DNA of 64,000 bases. It comes from Chloracidobacterium sp. GTDB lineage: Bacteria > Acidobacteriota > Blastocatellia > Pyrinomonadales > Pyrinomonadaceae. The stretch is taken from the NCBI GenBank assembly GCA_016715795.1, contig JADJXP010000002.1, positions 434,001-498,000 of the forward strand, given 5' to 3'. Position 1 is the stretch's first letter; each line of letters starts with the position of its first letter. Shown here piece by piece: positions 42,866-49,696 of this stretch. The notes under the pieces were generated by a model. That model was not told where the DNA came from. It saw only the letters and a list, made by a program, of their open reading frames with translations, and did no database searches. The translations under genes were made by a program, and so were the position numbers.

Positions 42866-43638
42866 ATCTTTTTCAGTATTATGTCGCCAAACGTGCTCTT
42901 TTGCAGCAGTTTGACGTTCTCGGCCCTCACGATCTCGAGCACGGCGATAAAGGCGGTTACGAGTTCGCGGCGGGTGTGCATTTCGTCAAAAAACTTCAGC
43001 AGGCTAAGTTCGCCGTCGTCTAGGATGCGGCGTTTGAGGGTTTTGATCATGTCGGCGAGCGAGATCTCTTCGCGCTCGATCTCCATCTTGACCTCATCGG
43101 CGTGGCGGGTAGCGATCTGCTGAAATATCTTGAGCAGGTCAAAGACGGTCGCGTCCACCTCGCCGATGTCACCGTCAGTTTCGATGGTGCCGCGGGTGAA
43201 CGTCGCCTGTTCGATCTCGCCGCGTTCGTGAAGCATGCCGGCGGCCGATTTGAATTTCTCGTATTCGAGCAGGCGGTCGACAAGCTCCTGGCGCGGGTCC
43301 TCGAATTCCTCGTCTTCCTCGGCCTTGGGGTCGCGAGGCAGCAGCATCTTTGACTTGATCTCGATCAGCGTCGCGGCCATTACGAGGAAATCTGCTGCGA
43401 CGGCGATATCCAGCCGCTTCATTAGGCGGATGTATTCGAGATATTTCTCGGTGATACGGGCGATCGGAATGTCAAAAATGTTTGCCTGCTCCTGGCGGAT
43501 CACATAGAGCAGTAGATCGAGCGGGCCGGCAAAGTCGCCGATCTTTATCTGCAGCTCGTCCGATTCGCGTACGATCTCGGCCGTCTCCTTATGAAAGTCG
43601 AATGTAAATTGATCGAGTTGTTCTTCTGCTGCAGGCAT
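42862..43638 (-). CDS. scpA: Segregation and condensation protein A
   Basis: 258 residues from ATG 43638 (MPAAEEQLDQFTFDFHKE). Kleisin of the SMC complex: the N-terminal FAGPLDLLLYVIRQEQANIFDIPIARITEKYLEYI and VAADFLVMAATLIEIKSKMLLP are diagnostic, and the C-terminal winged helix follows (RRILDDGELSLLKFFDEMHTRRELVTAFIAVLEI). It pairs with scpB downstream. Confidence 0.94.
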   Translation of the reverse strand: MPAAEEQLDQFTFDFHKETAEIVRESDELQIKIGDFAGPLDLLLYVIRQEQANIFDIPIARITEKYLEYIRLMKRLDIAVAADFLVMAATLIEIKSKMLLPRDPKAEEDEEFEDPRQELVDRLLEYEKFKSAAGMLHERGEIEQATFTRGTIETDGDIGEVDATVFDLLKIFQQIATRHADEVKMEIEREEISLADMIKTLKRRILDDGELSLLKFFDEMHTRRELVTAFIAVLEIVRAENVKLLQKSTFGDIILKKM

Positions 43639-43657
43639 TAGGCAAATTAAACAAAGA

Positions 43658-43719
43658 AATAGCCACGAATGCACGAATAAACCATGATCTTGTTCTTATT
43701 CGTACATTCGTGGCTATTC
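43658..43719. repeat. Intergenic hairpin of 9-bp words
   Basis: Arms 43658-43680 and 43695-43719, with the word GCCACGAAT/GCACGAAT also seen at 1824-1884 and 46705-46726. Confidence 0.8.
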
Positions 43720-43727
43720 TTTCCGAC

Positions 43728-44129
43728 TTATTCTTCTGCGTCAACCGCGTGTAGCTTGAGGTCATCGAGGTTTACGACCTGCAGAGCGGACTCATGCGTT
43801 GCCGCAAGCACGACCTGCGGGGCCATGCCGTCCTCAAATGCCTGCTGCCATCGCGTCACGCAAAGGCACCATTTGTCGCCGTCCTTGACACCGGGAAATG
43901 CGTACTGCGGCATCGGCGTTGAAAGGTCGTTGCCGACCGAACGCGAATACTCCAGAAACTCGTCCGTCGCGAGAATACACACTGTATGCCGCCCTAGATC
44001 GTCGGCACCGGTGCGGCAATAGCCGTCGCGATAAAATCCCGTCATCGGATCGGTGCAGCACGACTCGAGGTTGCCTCCGAGGACGTTGCGAGGTTTAGGG
44101 TAGTGGCCGTTGCCGTAGGTAATGCTCAT
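43728..44129 (-). CDS. DUF2237 family protein
   Basis: 133 residues, full length for the family. Highly conserved block NVLGGNLESCCTDPMTGFYR with paired Cys, then CRTGADDLGRHTVC, GNDLSTPMPQYAFPGVKDGD and KWCLCVTRWQQAF. The cysteines and histidines could bind metal; no function is established. It stands alone between two hairpin repeats. Confidence 0.9.
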   Translation of the reverse strand: MSITYGNGHYPKPRNVLGGNLESCCTDPMTGFYRDGYCRTGADDLGRHTVCILATDEFLEYSRSVGNDLSTPMPQYAFPGVKDGDKWCLCVTRWQQAFEDGMAPQVVLAATHESALQVVNLDDLKLHAVDAEE

Positions 44130-44139
44130 CTACGTTTGA

Positions 44140-44220
44140 TTCACCGCAGAGGCACGGAGGGCGCAGAGAAACACAATTTAGGTCGATACTCCGTGTTCTC
44201 TGTGCCTCTGTGGTGAATTC
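44140..44220. repeat. Intergenic hairpin of 9-bp words
   Basis: Arms 44140-44174 and 44187-44220, built on CCGCAGAGG, CACGGAGGG and CACAGAGAA-type words. It lies 4 nt after the stop of the ArsC-like selenoprotein gene. Confidence 0.8.
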
Positions 44221-44224
44221 TTCT

Positions 44225-44560
44225 TCATATTAATTCCAGTGCCTTTTCGATCGGCCGAGCCAGCACCGCCTTGTCGTCGACCTCGACTATCGGCCGCTGG
44301 ATCAGATTCGGATCGGCGACCATTGCCTTGATCACGTCGGCGTCTGGCGTGTTGTCGTTAATTCCGGCCGCCGCCGCACCGCGGGCCAGCTTGATCGGCC
44401 TGAGGCCCGTTTTGGCAATCAACGCACCGAGGTTCTTCTCGGTGAACGGTTCATTAAAATAATTGACCTTGTCCCATTCAATGCCGTTCTCACGGAACAG
44501 CGTCGCCAAGTTGCGGCACGTGGTTCAGGTCGGTTTTTCGTAAACGATAATTCTATTCAT
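44225..44560 (-). CDS. ArsC/Spx-like thioredoxin-fold protein, probable selenoprotein (in-frame UGA)
   Basis: 111 residues if the UGA at codon 12 (44527-44525) is read as selenocysteine. The N-terminus MNRIIVYEKPT is the first strand of the ArsC fold; UGA is next, then TTCRNLATLFRENG, giving U-x-x-C exactly where ArsC-like reductases place the catalytic Cys. The rest is well conserved, including LIQRPIVEVDDKAVLARPIEKALEL with the family's RP motif. A hairpin in the bacterial SECIS position follows. The ATG at 44560 is 1 nt after the hicB stop. Likely a selenol-dependent reductase of arsenate or thiols (inference). A nonsense mutation or sequencing error is the alternative. Confidence 0.75.
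44483..44527 (-). promoter_or_regulatory. UGA-Sec codon with SECIS-like hairpin
   Basis: On the minus strand, the UGA at 44527-44525 is followed after 23 nt by a 7-bp stem GCTGTTC/GAACGGC (44501-44495 with 44489-44483) with loop CGTGA. The loop begins 30 nt after the UGA and has a G in its first two positions, within the known bacterial SECIS range. Confidence 0.6.
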
Positions 44561-44561
44561 T

Positions 44562-44843
44562 TTAGGCTAAGGCGAGTTCTGGTGTCTGAACGATCACATG
44601 GGCGATTATGTCCTCACCTGTAACATCATTTGTGTCGTGCAGAACATATTGTAAAGGTTTTGGAGCCGGGACGGTCTCACCGTTTTCGATCATGCCCTCA
44701 ATGTGAAATTCCAACGCGTCTCGCATCGAATCAATTGTTTCCTCAATCGTTCGACCGGTCGCTATACATCCGGGCACGTCCGGCGAGAACGCCGAGTAGT
44801 TCCGGGCCCCTTTTTCTATAACAACAAGATATCTGTTCTTCAT
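44562..44843 (-). CDS. hicB: HicB-family antitoxin (second locus)
   Basis: 93 residues. YLVVIEKGARNYSAFSPDVPGCIATGRTIEETIDSMRDALEFHIEGM is the characteristic HicB strand-helix core. It is 4 nt downstream of hicA and 1 nt upstream of the ArsC-like gene, so the antitoxin and the putative selenoprotein are translationally linked. Confidence 0.9.
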   Translation of the reverse strand: MKNRYLVVIEKGARNYSAFSPDVPGCIATGRTIEETIDSMRDALEFHIEGMIENGETVPAPKPLQYVLHDTNDVTGEDIIAHVIVQTPELALA

Positions 44844-44847
44844 GAGA

Positions 44848-45033
44848 TTATTTTAGTCCTGCCTGCGTCAAAATACTACGCTCCGTTTTTGGATGGACTT
44901 CGTCCGAAGGATGGCCCGCAATGGTGACCGTACCTGGTTTTACGGTATGACGATACTGTCGATGGCTGCCGCGAGTACGGGCCAAGACCCAACCGTCTTT
45001 TTCGATCAGTTTGATAAGTTCGCGGACCTTCAC
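44848..45033 (-). CDS. hicA: HicA-type mRNA interferase toxin (second locus)
   Basis: 61 residues. MKVRELIKLIEKDGWVLARTRGSHRQYRH, with the catalytic His in GSHRQYRH, then VTIAGHPSDEVHPKT. Its ATG overlaps the trpS stop by 4 nt, an unusual placement for a toxin gene. The toxin-first order here is opposite to the locus at 38.4 kb. Confidence 0.9.
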   Translation of the reverse strand: MKVRELIKLIEKDGWVLARTRGSHRQYRHTVKPGTVTIAGHPSDEVHPKTERSILTQAGLK

Positions 45034-46013
45034 AACGAGATACCTAATCGCTCGTTGACCGTCGCAAGTGTATCGCCCGCGATAGACCGGGCTTTTTGCG
45101 CGCCGTTATTAAGTATCAACTTCAGTGAGGCGTCGTCATACTGCTTTACGCGCTCCTGAAACGGTCGCAGGAACTCGACTGTCACCTCGGCCAGTTCGCT
45201 TTTGAAATCGCCGTAACCTTTACCGGCAAAATGCGATACGCATTCGTCCGTCGATTTACCGGTCAGCAGTTGATAGATCGTCAGCAGGTTTGTGATCGCG
45301 GGTCGCGCTACGTCGAATGTAATCTCGGTCCCGCTGTCTGTGACGGCGCGTTTGATCTTTTTGGTGACGGTATCGGCGTCGTCGAGCAGAAAGATCGAGG
45401 CGTTCGGATTTTCGTCGGATTTAGACATCTTTTTCGTCGGGTCCTGGAGCGATTTGATGCTGGCGCCGGCGGGTGGAATGTAAACGTCGGGCACCTTAAA
45501 AGTCTCGCCAAAATCGCGATTGAATCGCTCGGCAAGATCGCGTGTCAGTTCGATATGCTGCTTTTGGTCCTGTCCGACAGGGACGAGATCGGCCTGATAA
45601 AGCAGGATGTCGGCTGCCATCAGGATGGGATAGGTGAAGAGGCCGACGCTTGAGCGTTCGCGGCCGCCTCTTTGCGATTTGTCCTTGAACTGAGTCATCC
45701 GCTCAAGCTCGCCCATGCGGGCAATACATGACAGCACCCAAGTGAGTTCGGCATGTTCGGCGACGTCGGATTGGACAAAGATCGGCGACTTTTCGGGATC
45801 GACACCGGCGGCTAGGTAGATGCGGGCGAGGTCGAGCGTTTTTTGCCGATACGTTGTCGGCTCCTGCGGCAGCGTGATGCCGTGCAGGTTGACGATGCAA
45901 AAGAACGATTCGTACTCGTCCTGCAGCGCGACCCAATTCTTGATCGCACCGAGATAATTGCCGATATGCAATTCGCCGGTCGGCTGTGCGCCGCTGAAAA
46001 TGCGTTTCTTCAT
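45030..46013 (-). CDS. trpS: Tryptophanyl-tRNA synthetase
   Basis: 327 residues from ATG 46013. Class Ic synthetase with the HIGH-type motif in GELHIGNYLGAI and the KMSKS loop in KKMSKSDENPNAS. The GAQPTG N-terminus is standard. It ends in the hicA start (4-nt overlap) and begins 1 nt after the M50 protease stop. A rare operon for trpS. Confidence 0.95.
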   Translation of the reverse strand: MKKRIFSGAQPTGELHIGNYLGAIKNWVALQDEYESFFCIVNLHGITLPQEPTTYRQKTLDLARIYLAAGVDPEKSPIFVQSDVAEHAELTWVLSCIARMGELERMTQFKDKSQRGGRERSSVGLFTYPILMAADILLYQADLVPVGQDQKQHIELTRDLAERFNRDFGETFKVPDVYIPPAGASIKSLQDPTKKMSKSDENPNASIFLLDDADTVTKKIKRAVTDSGTEITFDVARPAITNLLTIYQLLTGKSTDECVSHFAGKGYGDFKSELAEVTVEFLRPFQERVKQYDDASLKLILNNGAQKARSIAGDTLATVNERLGISL

Positions 46014-46014
46014 A

Positions 46015-46701
46015 TCAGGCAGATAGAACAAAAAGAAGTGCGTAAAGGAACGGCGTGATTATCATCCGGAACACGCCCATATAGATCAGCAGCATCAGTA
46101 TCAAAAAGCCGTACTGCTCAAGCAGCGCAAGCGCCGGTTGGGCTGAATCCGGTAGGAACGTCGCGAGAATCTTGCTGCCGTCAAGCGGCGGAAATGGCAA
46201 TAGGTTGAACACGAACAGCGACATATTCAGCAGCATCAGGTTGCCGACAAAGATAGCCAGCGGATTTGTACTGTGGCCAAAAAAGTCGACGACGCTAAAG
46301 CCTTGGCTCAACATTACCTTCGCCGCGATAATGCCGATGATGAGCAGAATAAGATTCGCGAGTACACCTGCGATCGAGACCATCACATTGCCCCACGTAT
46401 AGTTTGTCCATTTGCGCGGGTTCACTGGCGTCGGTTTGCCCCATCCGATCAGCGGAATGCTTCCAAGGGCTCCGCCGACGCTGCCGAGGATAAATGCGAT
46501 CATCGGTATCGCCAGGGTGCCGATGGGGTCGGTGTGAGCTACGGGGTTGAGCGTGACGCGGCCGAGCATATATGCTGTGTCGTCGCCGAACTTATACGAC
46601 ATCCACGCGTGACCTGCCTCGTGACACGATATCGCGAGCAATAACACGACCATGTAGATCACGAGGTGGCTGACCAGATTGAGAATATCGCCGTCGCCCA
46701 T
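46015..46701 (-). CDS. Site-2 protease family (M50) membrane metalloprotease
   Basis: 228 residues from ATG 46701 (MGDGDILNLVSHLVIYMVV); the upstream extension runs through a repeat arm. Zinc motif HEAGH within a first helix pair (LAISCHEAGHAWMSYKFGDD) and the second ligand region NLLPFPPLDGSK. Several transmembrane helices. The group resembles the small rhomboid-like YwhC/M50B proteases that cleave membrane-bound substrates. It opens the trpS-hicA-hicB-ArsC cluster. Confidence 0.9.
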   Translation of the reverse strand: MGDGDILNLVSHLVIYMVVLLLAISCHEAGHAWMSYKFGDDTAYMLGRVTLNPVAHTDPIGTLAIPMIAFILGSVGGALGSIPLIGWGKPTPVNPRKWTNYTWGNVMVSIAGVLANLILLIIGIIAAKVMLSQGFSVVDFFGHSTNPLAIFVGNLMLLNMSLFVFNLLPFPPLDGSKILATFLPDSAQPALALLEQYGFLILMLLIYMGVFRMIITPFLYALLFVLSA

Positions 46702-46704
46702 AAG

Positions 46705-46726
46705 ATTATTCGTGCATTCGTGGCTA
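46705..46726. repeat. Single arm of a 9-bp-word repeat
   Basis: Word GCCACGAAT/GCACGAAT in one orientation only, identical to the arms at 1824-1884 and 43658-43719. The absence of a partner suggests deletion of half of a hairpin. Confidence 0.7.
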
Positions 46727-46763
46727 GATTGTGCCATTCTTTTAGCCCAAAATAAAATTTTGT

Positions 46764-47975
46764 ATGGCTGAACATATTGTCTGCATCGCAAGCGAACACA
46801 AGGGGAACGAGTTTCTCGAAGAGGCCCGCGCGGCCCGTTGGGACGTAACGCTCGTGACGCGGCAGAAGCTGCTCGAGGAAGCATGGCCATGGGACGCGAT
46901 CACGGATGCCAAAACCGTTGATGACATTGCGCAGCCGGTCGATTACGTCCGCGCGGTGACGAATCTCGCAGGCTCTCGCAATATTGACCGTGTTGTGGGC
47001 CTGGACGAATTTGATGTGATTACCGCTGCTTTGACGCGCGAACATTTGCAGATCAGCGGCATGACGAGTTCTTTCGTCAGGCGGTTTCGCGACAAGCTGA
47101 CGATGCGAAATCTCGCACGAAATGCGGGCATACCGTGCCCGGCGTTTATCGGCGCGTTTAATCAGGATGAGATCCGTAAGTATCTCGAGGACGTTCCGGG
47201 GCCGTGGATCGTCAAGCCGCGGCACGAGGTGTCGGCCTTTGGCATCCGCAAATGCGAGACGGCCGATGAGGTCTGGGGCGTTTTGAATGATCTCGACAAC
47301 CGCCACAACTGGCGCGATCACCCGTCGCAATTCTTGATCGAGCGGTTTATCGAGGGCCGCGTTTTTCATGTCGATTCTGTTGTCGCCGACGGTAAGGTCG
47401 CGGCGTGCGGCGTGAGCCAATACGGCACGACGCCATTCAAGGTATCGCATTACGGCGGCGTGTTTTCGTCGTCGATCGTGTCGTACCGGTCGAAAGAGCG
47501 CAAGGAACTCGAAGTTCTCAATAACGCATTGCTGATGGCCTTCGGCTATGATCAGGGCGTTTCGCATGCGGAATTCCTGCAGAGCGAGGCGGACGGCCAG
47601 TTCTATTTGCTCGAGGTCGCATGCCGCGTAGGCGGCGCCTATATCGCCAACGTCCTCGAGCACGCCTGCGGTTTTAACCTATGGCGTGAATGGGCAAAAC
47701 TGGAAACCGCGACCGCCGAACGGCCCTACTTGCTGCCAAAGCTACGCAAGGAGTTTGCCGGCATCACGCTCGCCCTCGCAAATGTTGACCAGCCCGACAC
47801 CTCTGGTTACGGCGACGAAGAGATCGTTTACCGCGTCGATAAACCAAAGCATGTCGGGCTGATCTTTCGCTCAAAGACGCAGAAACGGATCGACGAACTC
47901 ATCTCGATTTACACGGACCGTATCTCTGCGGATTTTCTCGCCGTCGCGCCCGTAAAAGAGAGGTATGACGACTAG
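46764..47975 (+). CDS. ATP-grasp domain protein
   Basis: 403 residues. A short Rossmann-like N-terminal domain (MAEHIVCIASEHKGNEFLEEA), then the ATP-grasp core: FVRRFRDKLTMRNLARNAGIPCPAF, the ATP-binding WIVKPRHEVSAFGI, LIERFIEGRVFHVDSVV and YLLEVACRVGGAY. Members ligate a carboxylate to an amine or similar nucleophile. The gene overlaps the EEP gene by 11 nt, indicating co-transcription. The product cannot be told. Confidence 0.88.
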   Translation: MAEHIVCIASEHKGNEFLEEARAARWDVTLVTRQKLLEEAWPWDAITDAKTVDDIAQPVDYVRAVTNLAGSRNIDRVVGLDEFDVITAALTREHLQISGMTSSFVRRFRDKLTMRNLARNAGIPCPAFIGAFNQDEIRKYLEDVPGPWIVKPRHEVSAFGIRKCETADEVWGVLNDLDNRHNWRDHPSQFLIERFIEGRVFHVDSVVADGKVAACGVSQYGTTPFKVSHYGGVFSSSIVSYRSKERKELEVLNNALLMAFGYDQGVSHAEFLQSEADGQFYLLEVACRVGGAYIANVLEHACGFNLWREWAKLETATAERPYLLPKLRKEFAGITLALANVDQPDTSGYGDEEIVYRVDKPKHVGLIFRSKTQKRIDELISIYTDRISADFLAVAPVKERYDD

Positions 47976-49224
47976 CAGTTTTGCCGGCCCGCCGTCGATC
48001 CTCGAACACGACCTGAACAGACATTTTTCCGAACTTTTGAAGTTCGATTCTAAACCTGAGCTTGAGACGTCATCGTTGTGGCCGGAGGTTCGCGATGAGG
48101 TCGAGCGGATAATGAATGCGGTAGTGTCAGAACCGCCTGCGTCAGCGGGCGGTCAGTTCGCTGGCAAAGAGTCACCTAGACGGAAACCAGCCGCTAGCGA
48201 TTCGAACTGGCCGCCCGCTTACGCAGGCGGTTCTGCCTTGCACGCGCTTGCGTGGAATCTTGAACGCGGCATTCAATTTGACGGTATCGCCAATGCGTTG
48301 GCGACGCATCCGGCATTGACGAACAAAGACGTGCTGATGCTGCCCGAACTCGACCACGGCATGGCACGGAGCGGCAATCGGTTTGTCCCAACGGAATTGG
48401 CAAAGCGACTGGGGCTGAACTATGCGTTCGCACCTGTATACATTGCACTTCAGAAAGGCAGCGGCGTCGAGGCCCAGATGGAGGGCGAGAATACGTTGTC
48501 GATCCACGGCCTGGCGATGATGTCGCCGTGGCCGATGGCGAATGTTCACGCTGTGCCGCTGCCGAACGGCAAAGACAAGATGTGGGGCAAGGAAAAGCGG
48601 CTAGGCTGGCTGCGAGCTTTGATCGCCGATATTGAGCATCCAGCGGGGACGTTTCGGGCAGTGACAGTGCATCTCGACGTGCACTGCTCGCGTGAGCATC
48701 GAAGGCGGCAGATGAACATCATCCTCGACCATCTAGATACGCTGCCGCCGCTGCCGACTATAATTGGCGGCGATTGGAATACGACAACGTTCAATGCCCA
48801 GACGGCGACGCACGCGATCCTCGGCTATTGGCGACGCGTGATGATGGGCGTCAAGAATGTTGCGAAGAACCACTTTCCGCATCCCGACAGATATTTTGAA
48901 AAAGGCTTGTTTACCGATCTCGGATCGCGCGGGTTTCAATATAAAGCGTTCAACGAACCCGGCGTCGGCACGCTTCACTATCACATTGACAGCATCGAAA
49001 AGAACACAAACCTCCGCGATTGGGTGCCTGAATGGTGCTTCAAATTTATCTTCTGGGCCGCCGGCCGCGTCGGCGGCGGCGTGTCCGTGAGGCTGGATTG
49101 GTTTGCGGGGAAGGGAATTGAACCGGCGTCCGACACGTCGCCGCAAACGATCGGCGGCCTGGTAAACGATGCCGGGGAACCTCTCTCGGACCACGACGCG
49201 ATCACCGTATCCTTTCACTTATGA
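47965..49224 (+). CDS. Endonuclease/exonuclease/phosphatase (EEP) family protein with palindromic insert
   Basis: 419 residues. Mg-dependent hydrolase core with LPELDHGM, the GGDWNTTTFN motif and the final His in SDHDAITVSF, so the active-site set looks complete. Between residues ~53 and ~92 a foreign stretch (SEPPASAGGQF...NWPPAYAGGSA) is encoded by a 107-bp palindromic repeat in frame, just ahead of the first catalytic strand (ALAWNLERG). The last codon and stop lie in a heptad hairpin. Coupled to the ATP-grasp gene upstream. Confidence 0.85.
   Translation: MTTSSFAGPPSILEHDLNRHFSELLKFDSKPELETSSLWPEVRDEVERIMNAVVSEPPASAGGQFAGKESPRRKPAASDSNWPPAYAGGSALHALAWNLERGIQFDGIANALATHPALTNKDVLMLPELDHGMARSGNRFVPTELAKRLGLNYAFAPVYIALQKGSGVEAQMEGENTLSIHGLAMMSPWPMANVHAVPLPNGKDKMWGKEKRLGWLRALIADIEHPAGTFRAVTVHLDVHCSREHRRRQMNIILDHLDTLPPLPTIIGGDWNTTTFNAQTATHAILGYWRRVMMGVKNVAKNHFPHPDRYFEKGLFTDLGSRGFQYKAFNEPGVGTLHYHIDSIEKNTNLRDWVPEWCFKFIFWAAGRVGGGVSVRLDWFAGKGIEPASDTSPQTIGGLVNDAGEPLSDHDAITVSFHL
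48128..48234. repeat. In-frame palindromic insert in EEP gene
   Basis: Inverted arms 48128-48160 and 48202-48234, built around GAACCGCCTGCG / CGCAGGCGGTTC, with a 41-nt middle. It encodes SEPPASAGG on one side and PPAYAGGSA on the other without breaking the frame. Confidence 0.8.
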
Positions 49225-49278
49225 CTTATTCCTTATCACTTACTTCGGAATAAGTGATACCTGATAAGTGACAAGTGC
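49216..49278. repeat. Gene-free heptad-word hairpin
   Basis: Left arm 49216-49246 (CACTTAT, GACTTAT, TCCTTAT, CACTTAC), right arm 49247-49278, its inverse, with essentially no loop. The EEP stop is inside the left arm. Confidence 0.8.
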
Positions 49279-49302
49279 AAAGGCATCAATTAACCTCAGA
49301 TT

Positions 49303-49554
49303 ATGGAAGTTGCTTTTTGCCAGACGTTGAGCTTTAATGCCGACGATTTTGAATACGAGGCCGCCGCTCAGGAGAACGGTAATGCGACGGTCATCAAGTT
49401 TGCCGTCGATGAAAAGAAGGTCAGCCCCGGTGACGTGGTAGTTGTCGTATCGGGCGAGGATATCAGTTTTCACGGCATCATCGGCAAGATCGAGGACGGT
49501 TTTGCTTTTGCATCAGATCCGAAAGGCTCACTATTGCCGGCCGGAACTCAATAA
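49303..49554 (+). CDS. Small protein of unknown function
   Basis: 83 residues. Beta-rich with a clear alternation (NATVIKFAVDEKKVSPGDVVVVVSGEDISFHGIIGKIEDGFAFASD), suggesting a small barrel. No signal peptide or membrane segment. It is flanked on both sides by heptad hairpins of different words, so it is probably an ordinary gene rather than part of a unit. I do not recognise it. Confidence 0.6.
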   Translation: MEVAFCQTLSFNADDFEYEAAAQENGNATVIKFAVDEKKVSPGDVVVVVSGEDISFHGIIGKIEDGFAFASDPKGSLLPAGTQ

Positions 49555-49611
49555 ATTGAGAATGGAGAATTGGCTTGAAATTCTCAATTCTCGATTCTAA
49601 ACTATCAATTC
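49554..49611. repeat. Gene-free heptad-word hairpin
   Basis: The left arm 49554-49573 carries GAATTGA-type words (AATTGAG, AATGGAG, AATTGG). The right arm 49578-49611 is the inverse of GAATTGA, GAATCGA, GAATTGA, GAATTTC. The promoter of tRNA-Ala appears to lie inside it. Confidence 0.75.
49575..49603 (+). promoter_or_regulatory. Putative promoter of tRNA-Ala
   Basis: TTGAAA (49575-49580), 17-bp spacer, TAAACT (49598-49603). The spacer and -10 are repeat words, so the tRNA may rely on promoter elements supplied by the repeat. Confidence 0.4.
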
Positions 49612-49615
49612 TTCC

Positions 49616-49691
49616 GGGGATGTAGCTCAGCTGGGAGAGCGCGGCGTTCGCAATGCCGAGGCCAGGAGTTCGATCCTCCTCATCTCCACCA
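49616..49691 (+). tRNA. tRNA-Ala (anticodon CGC)
   Basis: Acceptor GGGGATG pairs with CATCTCC (one G-U), D-arm GCTCAGCTGGGAGAGC, anticodon stem CGGCG/TGCCG with loop TTCGCAA (anticodon CGC), T-loop GTTCGATCC, discriminator A (49688) and encoded CCA (49689-49691). It begins a few bases after the hairpin repeat. Downstream, the 3' end of the MFS gene forms a hairpin AGAGGCTCTCG/CGAGAGCCTCT that could terminate it. Confidence 0.97.
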
Positions 49692-49696
49692 CCTCT

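Noticed and set aside
44509..44527. Simple 94-residue protein starting after the UGA
   Set aside because: It would lack the first strand and catalytic residue of the fold, while the codons before the UGA match the family in frame.
46659..47663. 334-codon minus-strand frame opposite the ATP-grasp gene
   Set aside because: The plus-strand protein has clear ATP-grasp motifs; the shadow has none.
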